A DNA stretch of 64,000 bases from CAG-217 sp963638105 (GCA_963638105.1 CAVHPP010000010.1:1-64000); one strand, 5' to 3'. Positions 50,658 through 60,135 are shown, numbered from the stretch's first letter. Numbers and translations are program-made. The notes: a model not told the origin generated them from the letters alone.

Positions 50658-53600
50658 ATGCAAAAACCACGATATGCCGATCCAGGAGTGATCGCAGTGA
50701 ATAAAGAAGACGGCCACGCCATTGCCATGCCGTATGATACGGCGGCGCAGGCGCTGGCAGGGGAGAGCAGCCCATACAAACGGAGCCTGAACGGGCTTTG
50801 GAAGTTCAGCTGGTGCCGAGGCGTTAAAAACGAACTGGAGGGCTTTGAGGCGCCGGAGTATGATGACGGCACCTGGCGGGAAATTCCCGTGCCCTCCGTG
50901 TGGCAGACCCAGGGCTACTCCGTGCCGTACTATTATGCCAGCACATTTCCCAGAGCGTTCAGCCGCAGCAAGGGCAAGATCCCGAAGATTGACCCTGCGA
51001 TGCAGGAGGTGGGCTACTATCGCCGCACCTTTACCATTGATCCGGAGTGGAAGGGGCGCCAGGTGTTCTTGCACTTTGGGGCAGCCAAGGCGGCGCTGGA
51101 GGTGTATGTGAACGGCCAATTTGTAGGCTATTCCCAAGGCTCTATGACGCCCCACGAATTTGATGTGACCCGGTATCTTTTGAACGGCGAAAATCTGGTG
51201 TGCGCCAAGGTGTACCGGTACAGCGACGGCAGCTATCTGGAAGATCAGGATATGTGGTGGCTGTGCGGCATTTACCGAGAGGTGTATTTGTTTGCCGAGC
51301 CAAAGGCTTGCCTGCGGGATTTCTATTTCCGTACGGAGCCGGACGCGGATTTTCGGGACTGGACGGTGCGCCTGGACGGTTATTTGCACCTGTACGCCCC
51401 CACAAAAGATGAGCTGACCTTGCGTGCCGCTTTGTATCGGGACGGTCAAAAGGTCTATGACCTGGGCAGTGCTGCCTGTAAGGGGGATCGGCCCCGGCAG
51501 ACCTTGCAGTTGGAAGCTGCGGCCAAGGCGCCGCTGCTCTGGTCCGCCGAGCAGCCGAGCACCTATACGCTGGTGATGGAGCTGCTGTGCGGGGCACAGG
51601 TGCTTTGCGCTAAGGGCTACACCGTGGGCTTTAAGAAAGTGGAAATTCGGGGCGAAAAAATTTATTTTAACGGTATGCCCCTGTTTGTGCGCGGGGTGAA
51701 TCGCCACGACTTTGACCCGGACAATGGCTGGGCTGTGCCGGAAGAACGGTATCGGCAGGATATGGACCTGATGAAACAGGCCAACATTAATGCCGTGCGC
51801 ACCTCCCATTACCCGGATGACCCCCGGTTTTATGACTACTGCAACCGCTACGGCTTTTATGTAATGGACGAGTGCGAGGTGGAGAGCCACGGCGTGCGCC
51901 GTAAGGGCGTACCGGGGGACAGCCCGGTGTGGACGGCAGCCTGCGTGGATCGTATGGAGCGTATGGTGCTGCGGGATCGGAATAATCCTTGTGTGTTTAT
52001 GTGGAGTCTGGGCAATGAAGCCGGGGACGGTACCGCCTTTGCGGCAATGAAGCAGGCGGCGCTGGCGCTGGACGATACCCGTCAGTTCCACTATGAGGGG
52101 GATTTTGACCTGACCAAAAGTGATGTGATCTCCCGTATGTATCCCACCGCCGATGTGATGGAAAAGCTGGGCAAGAAAGAGCCCATTACCATTTCCCTCT
52201 ATGACAATATCGCCAATCAGTTGGCAGCGGACAGCAAGCCCATTACTGCCGAGATGTATGAGGGCAAGCCGGTGCTGCTGTGTGAGTATGCCCATTCTAT
52301 GGAGAATTCTCTGGGCAACTTTGCCGACTATATGGCGGATTTTGAAAAGTATGACAATATGTGCGGCGGCTTTATCTGGGACTTTGTGGACCAGGCGTTG
52401 CACCGCAAGGCACAGGACGGCACGGACTTGTGGCTATACGGCACGGATTTTGAAAAGGAAGAGCCGCGGCACTGGTATTCGCTGCCAAACACCACGGCCA
52501 TTACCGGGTCCAATACCTATTTTTGCGCCAACGGGATTATCGGTGCGGACCGCACGGTGCATCCTCAGTATTACGAGGTGCAAAAGGTCTATGCCCCGGT
52601 GCAGACCCTGGCTGTAAACCCGGACAGTGGCTCCTTTACCGTAAAGAACAAGATGCTCTTTACCAATGTAAATGCGCTGGAGTGCCGCTGGCAGATTGAA
52701 GTGGGCGGCCGGCTGCTGATGCACGGCAAGCTGGAACCTATCGATTGCCCGCCTTTGTCGGAAGTGACGGTGTCTTTGCCTTACACGATGGATCAGGTCA
52801 CCGGGGACGGTATGGCGGTGCTGACGGTGTCCTTCGCCACCACCCGGGAGACGCCGGGACTGGCAGCGGGCTTTACCTTTGCTTGGGACCAATTTGTGCT
52901 GCGGCCTATGCCTCAGCCTGTGGCGGAAAAAGATGGCGGTGATTTGCACTACGACCACCGGGGCAACCGGGTCGAGGTGCAGGGCGCAGACTTTGACCTG
53001 ACCATTCAAAACGGGCGAGTGGTCAGCTGGGTGATCGACGGCAGCCAGCGGTTGGTAGCGCCCTTGGAGCCTGCTTATTTCCGGGCGCTGACGGATAATG
53101 ATATTGATTTTCTCAACTTTGTGCCGCCGCTGATCAAGTTCCACCCGCTGTACGGCTGGCGCCGTGCCCAGCGCCGTACCCACGCGCTGCGTACCGTGGT
53201 GCAGGCCGGGGCAGACAATACGGTGGAGGTGCACGTTGCTATGGCTACTCCACGCTTGCGGGAGGACCTGATCACATATAAAATATATCCCAACGGGCGG
53301 CTGTATGTGTACCACAGTGCCGTGCCCAAGCAGGATATGCTGCGCTTTGGCTTTCAGCTGACCCTGCCGGGCAGCTATGAATATGTAAACTGGTACGGCA
53401 GAGGGCCGCACCCCAGCTATCGGGACCGAAAAACCGGAGCTGCGCTGGGCCGCTATCAATCTACGGTGACGGCATTGGAGCACCGCTATATGCGTCCTCA
53501 GGAGAGCAGCAACCGCACGGATACTTACGATCTGTATTTGTGCGACAGCCACGGGGAGGGCTTTCGGGTGCAGGCGTACTATGAAACGCCCTTTGCCTTT

Positions 53601-53819
53601 AGCGCTTATCACTATACCACGGATGGGCTGGATAAGGCCGCGCATATCCATGAGATCCCCTACGATCCGTCCCTGACTACATTGAATATTGACGGCGCCC
53701 AGTGCGGCGTTGGCGGCGATCTGCCGGGCCAAGGCGCGGTGCGTGCCCCATATCGGGTAACGGCAGGGGAGAAGTGCAGCTACGCCTTTATCTTGGAGCC
53801 GATGCATAAAAAGAAATGA
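50658..53819 (+). CDS. lacZ: Beta-galactosidase, glycoside hydrolase family 2
   Basis: 1053 residues, close to E. coli LacZ in size and layout: GH2 sugar-binding domain (with FSWCRGV, VPSVWQTQGY), immunoglobulin-like domain, TIM barrel and C-terminal Bgal_small_N domain (about 775-1050). The acid/base Glu is in WSLGNEAGDG near residue 453 and the nucleophile Glu in LLCEYAHSMENSLGN near 542. No signal peptide, so it acts in the cytoplasm on imported lactose or other beta-galactosides. No transporter is adjacent. Its stop shares ATGA with comEC. Confidence 0.95.
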   Translation: MQKPRYADPGVIAVNKEDGHAIAMPYDTAAQALAGESSPYKRSLNGLWKFSWCRGVKNELEGFEAPEYDDGTWREIPVPSVWQTQGYSVPYYYASTFPRAFSRSKGKIPKIDPAMQEVGYYRRTFTIDPEWKGRQVFLHFGAAKAALEVYVNGQFVGYSQGSMTPHEFDVTRYLLNGENLVCAKVYRYSDGSYLEDQDMWWLCGIYREVYLFAEPKACLRDFYFRTEPDADFRDWTVRLDGYLHLYAPTKDELTLRAALYRDGQKVYDLGSAACKGDRPRQTLQLEAAAKAPLLWSAEQPSTYTLVMELLCGAQVLCAKGYTVGFKKVEIRGEKIYFNGMPLFVRGVNRHDFDPDNGWAVPEERYRQDMDLMKQANINAVRTSHYPDDPRFYDYCNRYGFYVMDECEVESHGVRRKGVPGDSPVWTAACVDRMERMVLRDRNNPCVFMWSLGNEAGDGTAFAAMKQAALALDDTRQFHYEGDFDLTKSDVISRMYPTADVMEKLGKKEPITISLYDNIANQLAADSKPITAEMYEGKPVLLCEYAHSMENSLGNFADYMADFEKYDNMCGGFIWDFVDQALHRKAQDGTDLWLYGTDFEKEEPRHWYSLPNTTAITGSNTYFCANGIIGADRTVHPQYYEVQKVYAPVQTLAVNPDSGSFTVKNKMLFTNVNALECRWQIEVGGRLLMHGKLEPIDCPPLSEVTVSLPYTMDQVTGDGMAVLTVSFATTRETPGLAAGFTFAWDQFVLRPMPQPVAEKDGGDLHYDHRGNRVEVQGADFDLTIQNGRVVSWVIDGSQRLVAPLEPAYFRALTDNDIDFLNFVPPLIKFHPLYGWRRAQRRTHALRTVVQAGADNTVEVHVAMATPRLREDLITYKIYPNGRLYVYHSAVPKQDMLRFGFQLTLPGSYEYVNWYGRGPHPSYRDRKTGAALGRYQSTVTALEHRYMRPQESSNRTDTYDLYLCDSHGEGFRVQAYYETPFAFSAYHYTTDGLDKAAHIHEIPYDPSLTTLNIDGAQCGVGGDLPGQGAVRAPYRVTAGEKCSYAFILEPMHKKK

Positions 53820-55870
53820 AACGAGTGTTTGCCCATTTGGGCTTTTCGGCGGCGGTGACGCTGCTGATCTTAAACTTCTTTTCCGTCACCTTTGCGTACG
53901 TTGCACTGGGCGTGGTGCTGGCAGCCCTCTGTTTGGTGCTTTCCGTGCTGCGACTGCGCCAAGGGGTGAGCGTGTGGCTGTGTCTGGCCGGAGCGGTGGT
54001 GGCTTGTGTGACCTTTATTGTAGGTGTGCACGCGGCCTATCTGCCACAGCAAAAGTTAGTCGGCCAAACGGCACAGGTGCAGTTCTATGTAACCGATGTG
54101 CGCCGGGGTGCGGAGAAAAACGACTATACGGTCAAGACTACGGCTATTGATTTGCCCGGTGTGCCCCAGAATATCCGCTGCACGGTTTCTGTCCATGCGG
54201 ATCTTGGCGATGTGCCGGACGGTATCTATACCGGCAAGGTGACTTTTGCCTCCACCGGCGAGAACGGTTACGCCGCCCGGGGCAAGTTCAGCGACGGCGA
54301 ATTCCTTAGCGGCAAGGCCGCCCGTGTGCGTAAGACCGAGCAGTCTGCGCCCCGCAGTGCAGTGGCACTTATCCAAATGCGCCACGCCATCAGCAGCCGC
54401 TTTGCTGCCGTGTTGCCCGGGGACCGTGGTGCGTTGGCAACGGCGCTGATCACCGGTAGTAAGACGGATTTGTCCGTGGGTGCGGTCAGTCACTTTCGCA
54501 CCTGCGGCGCTACCCATTTGATGGCGGTGTCCGGACTGCATTTATCTGTGATCGTGGGCTCTCTTTACTGGCTGCTGCGCAAGCTGCGGTTGCCTGCTTG
54601 GCTGACCACGGTTTTGACAGGTGCGGTGCTTTTGGTGTATGATGGCGTAGCCGGGTTTTCCGCCTCCGTGGTGCGTGCTTCTTTGATGATGGCCGTTTTG
54701 CTGGCTGCACGGCTGTTTGGCCGCAAGGCGGACGGACTGAATTCGCTTGGTCTGGCGGTATTCCTGCTGTGTACCGATCCCTTTGCGGTAACGGATGTGA
54801 GCTTGCAGCTGTCGGTGACTTCCGTTTTGTCACTGCTGACTTTATCCCCGGTGCTGAATAAGAGCCTTGCCCGGCTGCATATACCCAAATTCCTGCGCCA
54901 AAGTCTTAGCGCTACGGTAAGCGTGCTGCTTTATACGCTGCCGTTTATGTGGCTGTCCTTTGGGCAGACGGCGTTGTTATCTCTGCTTAGCAATTTGGTG
55001 CTGATTCCGCTGGCTCAAGTGGCCATGATCGCTGCACTGCTGATGTTGCTCTTTACGCCGCTGCCGTATCTGGTGTATGCCTGTGCGGTGGTGGTGTCCG
55101 GCACCACCGGCGGTATGCTGTGGCTGGTGGAAAAGCTTAGCGCACTGGGTGCACCGATTTTAGATTTGACCGGGCCGTTGACCTGTGTTGCCATTGCCGG
55201 TGTGCTGTTGCTTTTCGGCGTGCACTTTCTGTTGCAACGGCAGCGGTCGGGCGTTACGGCGGTCGTGGCTTGCGCTTTTTATTTGTTGACTTCCTTTGCC
55301 GGGTTGGCAGTGGAGCAGGGGAACGCTTACCTTTGTATCGGTAGCAGCTCGGCGCTGCTGTATGACACGCATTATGCTTTGTTGGTAGGCACACCGGATC
55401 AAAGCGCTTACTACGCCTACACGCGCATTTTGCAAAATCGGCGGCTGCAACTGGTGGCCGTGTACCTGCCCGATGATCGGGTGGGGTATTATACCCGGGC
55501 ATTGACTGCTGCGGTGCACCCGGTGAATGTACTGCTGCCCGGCGGTAATACCGCTTTGGCTGTGCTGCCGGAGTGTGACCATCTGCTTACCGCCGCGGCA
55601 ATGGATACCACGCCTTGGCAAGGGGTGCAGGTGCAATACAGATATAATAAAAAGCGCTATACCGTCTCCATTACCTGCAAGGGCAAGCGGCTCTTGCTGG
55701 GTAACGGCACCGACCTGAACGGCGGCGACTTAACGGTAGCGTTTGGCAAGCAAAGCGCTGCTGACGGTACGCTGGTACGCGCCGGGGCACTGGCGGAGGA
55801 CGAACTGCTGACAGTTACGCTGCGGCAGGACCGAGCTTTGCAGATAAGGAGGAACGATCCATGGCTGTAA
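53816..55870 (+). CDS. comEC: ComEC/Rec2 family DNA-uptake channel protein with degenerate C-terminal domain
   Basis: 684 residues. N-terminal helices and OB-fold-like region (about 75-165), then the Competence core with GALATALITGSKTDLS near residue 200 and THLMAVSGLHLSVIVGSLYWLL near 235, and a multi-helix channel up to about 490. The C-terminal ~170 residues align in length with the metallo-beta-lactamase-like nuclease domain, but the usual HxHxDH is replaced by VYLPDDRVGYY, so the metal site is lost. It starts in the lacZ stop and is followed by holA, the usual Firmicutes neighbour. Confidence 0.92.
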   Translation: MKRVFAHLGFSAAVTLLILNFFSVTFAYVALGVVLAALCLVLSVLRLRQGVSVWLCLAGAVVACVTFIVGVHAAYLPQQKLVGQTAQVQFYVTDVRRGAEKNDYTVKTTAIDLPGVPQNIRCTVSVHADLGDVPDGIYTGKVTFASTGENGYAARGKFSDGEFLSGKAARVRKTEQSAPRSAVALIQMRHAISSRFAAVLPGDRGALATALITGSKTDLSVGAVSHFRTCGATHLMAVSGLHLSVIVGSLYWLLRKLRLPAWLTTVLTGAVLLVYDGVAGFSASVVRASLMMAVLLAARLFGRKADGLNSLGLAVFLLCTDPFAVTDVSLQLSVTSVLSLLTLSPVLNKSLARLHIPKFLRQSLSATVSVLLYTLPFMWLSFGQTALLSLLSNLVLIPLAQVAMIAALLMLLFTPLPYLVYACAVVVSGTTGGMLWLVEKLSALGAPILDLTGPLTCVAIAGVLLLFGVHFLLQRQRSGVTAVVACAFYLLTSFAGLAVEQGNAYLCIGSSSALLYDTHYALLVGTPDQSAYYAYTRILQNRRLQLVAVYLPDDRVGYYTRALTAAVHPVNVLLPGGNTALAVLPECDHLLTAAAMDTTPWQGVQVQYRYNKKRYTVSITCKGKRLLLGNGTDLNGGDLTVAFGKQSAADGTLVRAGALAEDELLTVTLRQDRALQIRRNDPWL

Positions 55871-56901
55871 TCGGCGAAAAGGAGCTGCGCGCCCAGCTAA
55901 AAAGCGGCGAGCTGTCTCACGCCTATTTTATCTATGGCGACGAGGGGTACTTAAAGGACCACTATATTGGCCAAATTAAGAAAAAGGCGGTGGACCCGGC
56001 CTTTGCGGATTTTAATATTCATATTTATGAAAAGGACGGCACGCTGCTGTCCGATGTGCTCCACGACGCAGATACTTTCCCTATGATGGGTGGCAGCAAT
56101 CTGGTGCTGGTCTACGACTTCCCCTTTGACAAAAAGGCGGATGTGGAGGATATTAAGGCATATCTTAAGGATGTGCCGGACACCACGGTGCTGGTATTTA
56201 CCTACCAGTCTTTGACGGTGGACACCAAAAAGGAAAAGCGCTGGAACAGCATTATTAAAGCCTTTGCCAAGGCCGGGGACGCAGTGGAACTGAACACCCG
56301 CACCCAGAGCGACCTGGTAAAAATGCTGGTCAGCGGCGCCAAAAAGCGGGGCGCTGCGCTGCAAACGGACCAGGCGCGATATTTGATCTCTGTGGTGGGT
56401 ACGGATATGCAGACCCTGCTGCACGAACTGGACAAGCTGTCTGCCTTTTGCAAGGACGGCGAGATCACGGCGGCGGTCATTGACAATATGGCCACCAAGT
56501 GTCTGCAAGCGCGTGTATACGACCTGTCCAAATTCATTATGAAGGGCGACACCGGCGGCGCCTGTAAGGTGCTGCACACCCTGTTTGAACTGGGTGAGGA
56601 ACCGATACCGATTGCGGCAGTGCTTATCAATAATTATGTGGATATGTATCGGGTGAAGTGCGCCAAGATCGACGGCTGCAGAGCGGACGATATAGCCCGG
56701 TATTATAACTACAAAGGGCGGGACTTTGTGCTGAACAACGCCATGCGGGATGCAGCCAAGCTGTCCGTAGGCGCGCTGCGCCGCTCCATGCAGGTACTGG
56801 ACGATCTGGATCGAGCGCTGAAGAGCACCGCGGTGGACGCAAAAATCTTACTGGAGGAGGCGATCGTCAAATTGTCCGTGATCGCCGTCAGCGGCCAATG
56901 A
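55861..56901 (+). CDS. holA: DNA polymerase III delta subunit
   Basis: 346 residues. Clamp-loader subunit that opens the beta clamp. HAYFIYGDEGYLKDHY near residue 20 and the DTFPMMGGSNLVLVYD segment near 75 are typical of HolA; the central region has no Walker motifs, as expected for delta, and the C-terminal collar region follows. The start overlaps comEC by 10 bases, AAGGAGG just upstream. Confidence 0.92.
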   Translation: MAVIGEKELRAQLKSGELSHAYFIYGDEGYLKDHYIGQIKKKAVDPAFADFNIHIYEKDGTLLSDVLHDADTFPMMGGSNLVLVYDFPFDKKADVEDIKAYLKDVPDTTVLVFTYQSLTVDTKKEKRWNSIIKAFAKAGDAVELNTRTQSDLVKMLVSGAKKRGAALQTDQARYLISVVGTDMQTLLHELDKLSAFCKDGEITAAVIDNMATKCLQARVYDLSKFIMKGDTGGACKVLHTLFELGEEPIPIAAVLINNYVDMYRVKCAKIDGCRADDIARYYNYKGRDFVLNNAMRDAAKLSVGALRRSMQVLDDLDRALKSTAVDAKILLEEAIVKLSVIAVSGQ

Positions 56902-57476
56902 TTCATATTGAGGAAGCAGTGATCGTGGAGGGCAAGTATGACAAGATCAAGTTGTCTAACTTCCTGGACGCCATGATCGTAGAAACCGGCGGGTTTGCTA
57001 TATATAAGGATAAAAAGCGGTTGCAGTTTATTCGCCGCCTGGCAATGGAGCGGGGGATCATCATTCTCACCGACTCGGATCACAGCGGGTTTCAAATTCG
57101 CAATTACATTGCCAAGGGATTGCCCCCGCAGCAGGTGAAGCACCTGTATATCCCGGATGTGTATGGCAAAGAGCACCGCAAGCAAAAGCCCTCAAAGGAG
57201 GGCAAGCTGGGCGTGGAGGGGATTGACGACAGCGTGCTGACGGCGCTGCTTGATCGGTTGCAAGTGCGCTATACCACCCAGCTGCCCAAGGATCCCATCA
57301 CCAGCTATGATCTATACGCCGCCGGACTGGCGGGCACTCCCGGCAGCAAGCAAAAAAAGAAGAAACTCCTGGCAGCACTGGACTTGCCGGAGTTCCTCTC
57401 TACTTCCGCTTTATTGGCGTATCTCAACAGCCGTATGCAGCGGGACGAATTCTTAACTTATGTGGATACGATTTGA
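56898..57476 (+). CDS. rnmV: Ribonuclease M5
   Basis: 192 residues. Toprim nuclease maturing 5S rRNA in Gram-positives. The Toprim Glu is in EAVIVEGKYDKIKL, then LTDSDHSGFQIRNYI (DxD-like) near residue 60, IPDVYGKEHRK near 92 and GKLGVEGIDDSVL near 112. It is coupled to holA by ATGA. The stop lies 19 bases inside the convergent tmcAL gene. ksgA, often the next gene, is absent. Confidence 0.94.
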   Translation: MIHIEEAVIVEGKYDKIKLSNFLDAMIVETGGFAIYKDKKRLQFIRRLAMERGIIILTDSDHSGFQIRNYIAKGLPPQQVKHLYIPDVYGKEHRKQKPSKEGKLGVEGIDDSVLTALLDRLQVRYTTQLPKDPITSYDLYAAGLAGTPGSKQKKKKLLAALDLPEFLSTSALLAYLNSRMQRDEFLTYVDTI

Positions 57477-58525
57477 AGCCTTTGCTCGGCGCCGCCGGGC
57501 AGGGGCTTTTTTGCGCCCAGGGCGTACAGGTCCGTGCACCGGCTCTCCAGCCGGAACAGTGCCTGCCCCTCCGGGGAAAGGGCTTTTACATCTGCCATAC
57601 GGGTTACGATGGGAAGCGTGGCGCTGTGCTGCATTTTCGCCAGCAGCGCCTTGCCGGCGGCGTTAAAGCCCAGCACCCGCAGGTACGGCGGCGTAGCCGG
57701 GTAGTCTCCTTTGCCAATGCTCAGGTAGGCACGCAGCACAATGCGGCGAATGCGGGCGTGGGTGTACCGCTTGGTCTTTATGGTCGTGTACAGTTCCTCC
57801 AGGCTGGTGGCGCTTTGAGCAGCCCGAGCCAGTCGGTTCTCCAGTCCGTCGGTCACATCATCAATGGCGGCCCAGTCCGCTGCTTCCATACGGCGCAGTA
57901 CCGCCAGCACCGCCCGCTGGCAGTGCTCTATACTGTAAATTGTCTCTGCCGGGAGAGTGGCGCGAATCGCTGAGGCACTGTACAGCGGGTCCGCTGTGTC
58001 GTGACCCAGCCCCAGCCGCTGCACACAGGTGCAGGGTAGTTGGGTGCATTCCATATATTCCAGTGCCAAAATGTTATTGGGCGTGTCCAGCAGCGGGCTG
58101 TCGATGACTTTGCGCCGCGCTGCCGGGTAGGAGCACCCGGTTTTCATCACTTGTGCGATCTCCCCTTGGTGGGCCTTGATTTCTCCGGTCAGTGCCGTCA
58201 ACGCTTGCAAATCGGCGCATTCGGTGCCAAAGGCCAGTCGCTCCACCACACCGGTGGCCTCCAGCAGCTGCACCCCTGCCCGGGCAAAGCCCTCGGCAGA
58301 GCGGGTGGCGTAGGCGGTGGGCAGCTCCAGCACCAGGTCGGCGCCGCCCTTTAGCGCTGCTTCCGTGCGGGTGCGCTTGTCATACACCGCAAAGGTGCCC
58401 CGCTGTACAAAGTTGCCGCTCATGACGCACACCACAGCATCGCCGGGGTGGCACTTCACTTGGTCAATTAAGTGTTTATGCCCGGCGTGAAAGGGGTTAA
58501 ATTCACAAATTATACCGCTGATCAT
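57458..58525 (-). CDS. tmcAL: tRNA(Met) cytidine acetate ligase (TmcAL/YlbM)
   Basis: 355 residues. In Bacillus, TmcAL makes ac4C34 on elongator tRNA-Met using acetate and ATP. The nucleotidyltransferase motif is at the start: IICEFNPFHAGHKHLIDQ (HxGH), followed by CVMSGNFVQRGTFAVYDKRTR and ADLVLELPTAYATRSAEGFA. The 3' end overlaps rnmV by 19 bases. Minus-strand gene, divergent from ackA. Confidence 0.93.
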   Translation of the reverse strand: MISGIICEFNPFHAGHKHLIDQVKCHPGDAVVCVMSGNFVQRGTFAVYDKRTRTEAALKGGADLVLELPTAYATRSAEGFARAGVQLLEATGVVERLAFGTECADLQALTALTGEIKAHQGEIAQVMKTGCSYPAARRKVIDSPLLDTPNNILALEYMECTQLPCTCVQRLGLGHDTADPLYSASAIRATLPAETIYSIEHCQRAVLAVLRRMEAADWAAIDDVTDGLENRLARAAQSATSLEELYTTIKTKRYTHARIRRIVLRAYLSIGKGDYPATPPYLRVLGFNAAGKALLAKMQHSATLPIVTRMADVKALSPEGQALFRLESRCTDLYALGAKKPLPGGAEQRLQIVST

Positions 58526-58544
58526 AAAAAAATCCCGTTTTCCC

Positions 58545-58577
58545 TTGACAATATTATAATATATATATTATTATAAT
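58545..58577 (+). promoter_or_regulatory. Probable promoter for ackA
   Basis: TTGACA (58545-58550) followed by an AT-only tract. Possible -10 boxes are TATTAT (58566-58571, 15-base spacing) or TATAAT (58572-58577, 21-base spacing); neither spacing is ideal, and the assembly gap follows six bases later. Confidence 0.5.
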
Positions 58578-58582
58578 GGCTG

Positions 58583-58592
58583 NNNNNNNNNN
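58583..58592. other. Assembly gap (10 N) in the ackA 5' region
   Basis: GGCTG stands on both sides of the N run, like the 9-base duplication at the clpP gap. True sequence probably reads straight through with a single GGCTG. Confidence 0.85.
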
Positions 58593-58631
58593 GGCTGTAG
58601 AATTCTATTGCAAGATTTGGCGGGATAAATT

Positions 58632-59855
58632 TTGAAAATTCTGGTTATTAACTGCGGTAGTTCTTCCTTAAAATATCAGCTGATGGATATGAGCGATCTG
58701 TCCGTGCTGTGTAAAGGCGTCATTGAGCGGATCGGTATGACCATCAACGGCGGCGAGAAGAATGTGTCTGTCAAGGTGAATGGACAGAAGTTTGAGTACG
58801 ACAAGGAGCTGCCTACCCATACGGACGCTTTTAACGAAGTGAAGCACATTCTGTGCGAGAGTGAGCACAAGGTGATCGACTCTATGAAAGAGATTGACGC
58901 CGTAGGTCACCGCATCGTGCAGGGCGGCGATATTTATACCCACAGCGTGCTGGTGGACGACACGGTAGTGGAGAACCTGCGCAAGCTGTCTCCGCTGGCG
59001 CCGTTGCACAACCCCGGCCATATCCAGGGCTATGAGGCCTGCAAGGCCGTTGTGGGTCCGGATGTGCCCCAGGTGGTGGTATTTGATACCGCATTCCACA
59101 GCACTATGCCGCCGAAGGCTTATATGTATGCTGTACCCTATGAGTGGTACGAGAAGTACGGCGTGCGCCGCTACGGCTTCCACGGCACTTCTCACTTTTA
59201 TGTATCTCACCGCTGCGCAGACAAGATGGGCAAGCCCATTGAAGATCTGAAGCTGATCACCTGCCACCTGGGCAACGGCTCTTCCGTGGCTGCTGTGGAT
59301 CACGGCAAAGTGGTAGACACTTCCATGGGCTTTACCCCGTTGGACGGCTTTATGATGGGCACCCGCTCCGGCGGTGTGGACCCCTCTGTGGTCACCTTTA
59401 TGATGAAAAAGCTGGGTCTGACCCCGGATGAGATGGACACCATTCTCAACAAGCAGTCCGGTGTGAACGCCATCTCCGGCGTGTCCTCCGACGACCGTGA
59501 CATTTGCGCTGCACAGAATGCCGGCAACAAGCGTGCCAGCCTGGCACATGAGATGCAGGCCTATGAGATCGCCAAGTTTATCGGCTCCTATATTGCCGCT
59601 ATGAACGGCGTGGACGGCATTGTGTTTACCGGCGGTATCGGCGAAAACGGCCACTGGCTGCGCTCTCGGATCTGCTCTTACCTGGGCTATATGGGCGTGC
59701 AGATCGATGAGGAACTGAACCAAGCCACCGTGAAGGGTGCCGAGGCGGAATTGACCGATCCCAGTGCCAAGGTGCGTGTGTTTATCCTGGCTACCGACGA
59801 AGAACTGGTGATCGCGCAGGAGACCCAAAAGGTTGTAGAAAGCCTGCAAAAATAA
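58632..59855 (+). CDS. ackA: Acetate kinase
   Basis: 407 residues. Acetyl phosphate + ADP to acetate + ATP, the ATP-yielding step of acetate fermentation. Begins ILVINCGSSSLKYQL, then VGHRIVQGGD, YGFHGTSHFYVS near residue 180, CHLGNGSSVAAV near 215, GTRSGGVDPSV near 245 and FTGGIGENG near 335. TTG start at 58632 with a weak GGCGGGA site; every AckA begins at this point, so the codon choice is secure. The usual partner pta is not adjacent. Confidence 0.95.
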   Translation: MKILVINCGSSSLKYQLMDMSDLSVLCKGVIERIGMTINGGEKNVSVKVNGQKFEYDKELPTHTDAFNEVKHILCESEHKVIDSMKEIDAVGHRIVQGGDIYTHSVLVDDTVVENLRKLSPLAPLHNPGHIQGYEACKAVVGPDVPQVVVFDTAFHSTMPPKAYMYAVPYEWYEKYGVRRYGFHGTSHFYVSHRCADKMGKPIEDLKLITCHLGNGSSVAAVDHGKVVDTSMGFTPLDGFMMGTRSGGVDPSVVTFMMKKLGLTPDEMDTILNKQSGVNAISGVSSDDRDICAAQNAGNKRASLAHEMQAYEIAKFIGSYIAAMNGVDGIVFTGGIGENGHWLRSRICSYLGYMGVQIDEELNQATVKGAEAELTDPSAKVRVFILATDEELVIAQETQKVVESLQK

Positions 59856-59909
59856 GCGCTTGTAAATTCTGTTTTTACATACAATATTATCAGCAAAGGA
59901 GGAGCGAAT

Positions 59910-60125
59910 ATGCCGGAAATTAAGTATGAGATTACGGAGCACCTGGGTGTGATCTCTGAGACAGCACGGGGCTGGACCCGAGAGGTAAATATGATCTCTT
60001 GGAACGGCCGCGAGCCGAAGATCGATGTGAGAGACTGGTCACCCGACCACACCAAGATGAGCAAAGGTCTGACCTTTACCAAGGAAGAGATCGTTGAGCT
60101 GAAAAATCTGGTTGAAAAACTCTAA
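59910..60125 (+). CDS. YdbC-like PC4-family single-strand nucleic-acid-binding protein
   Basis: 71 residues, beginning PEIKYEITEHLGVISE, then GWTREVNMISWNGREPKIDVRDW and a helix ending VELKNLVEKL. This fits the YdbC family, PC4-like proteins that bind single-stranded DNA as dimers. Role in the cell is not settled. AAAGGAGGAG gives a strong start. Followed by a GC-rich hairpin. Confidence 0.85.
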   Translation: MPEIKYEITEHLGVISETARGWTREVNMISWNGREPKIDVRDWSPDHTKMSKGLTFTKEEIVELKNLVEKL

Positions 60126-60135
60126 GCAAGGTGAG

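Noticed and set aside
50538..52403. 621-residue open frame on the minus strand
   Set aside because: Antisense to lacZ, which has intact catalytic motifs; the frame also crosses the lacZ and femX promoters.
58551..58577. AT-only tract considered as a replication origin or DNA-unwinding element
   Set aside because: Too short, no DnaA boxes nearby, lies beside an assembly gap and fits a divergent promoter region.
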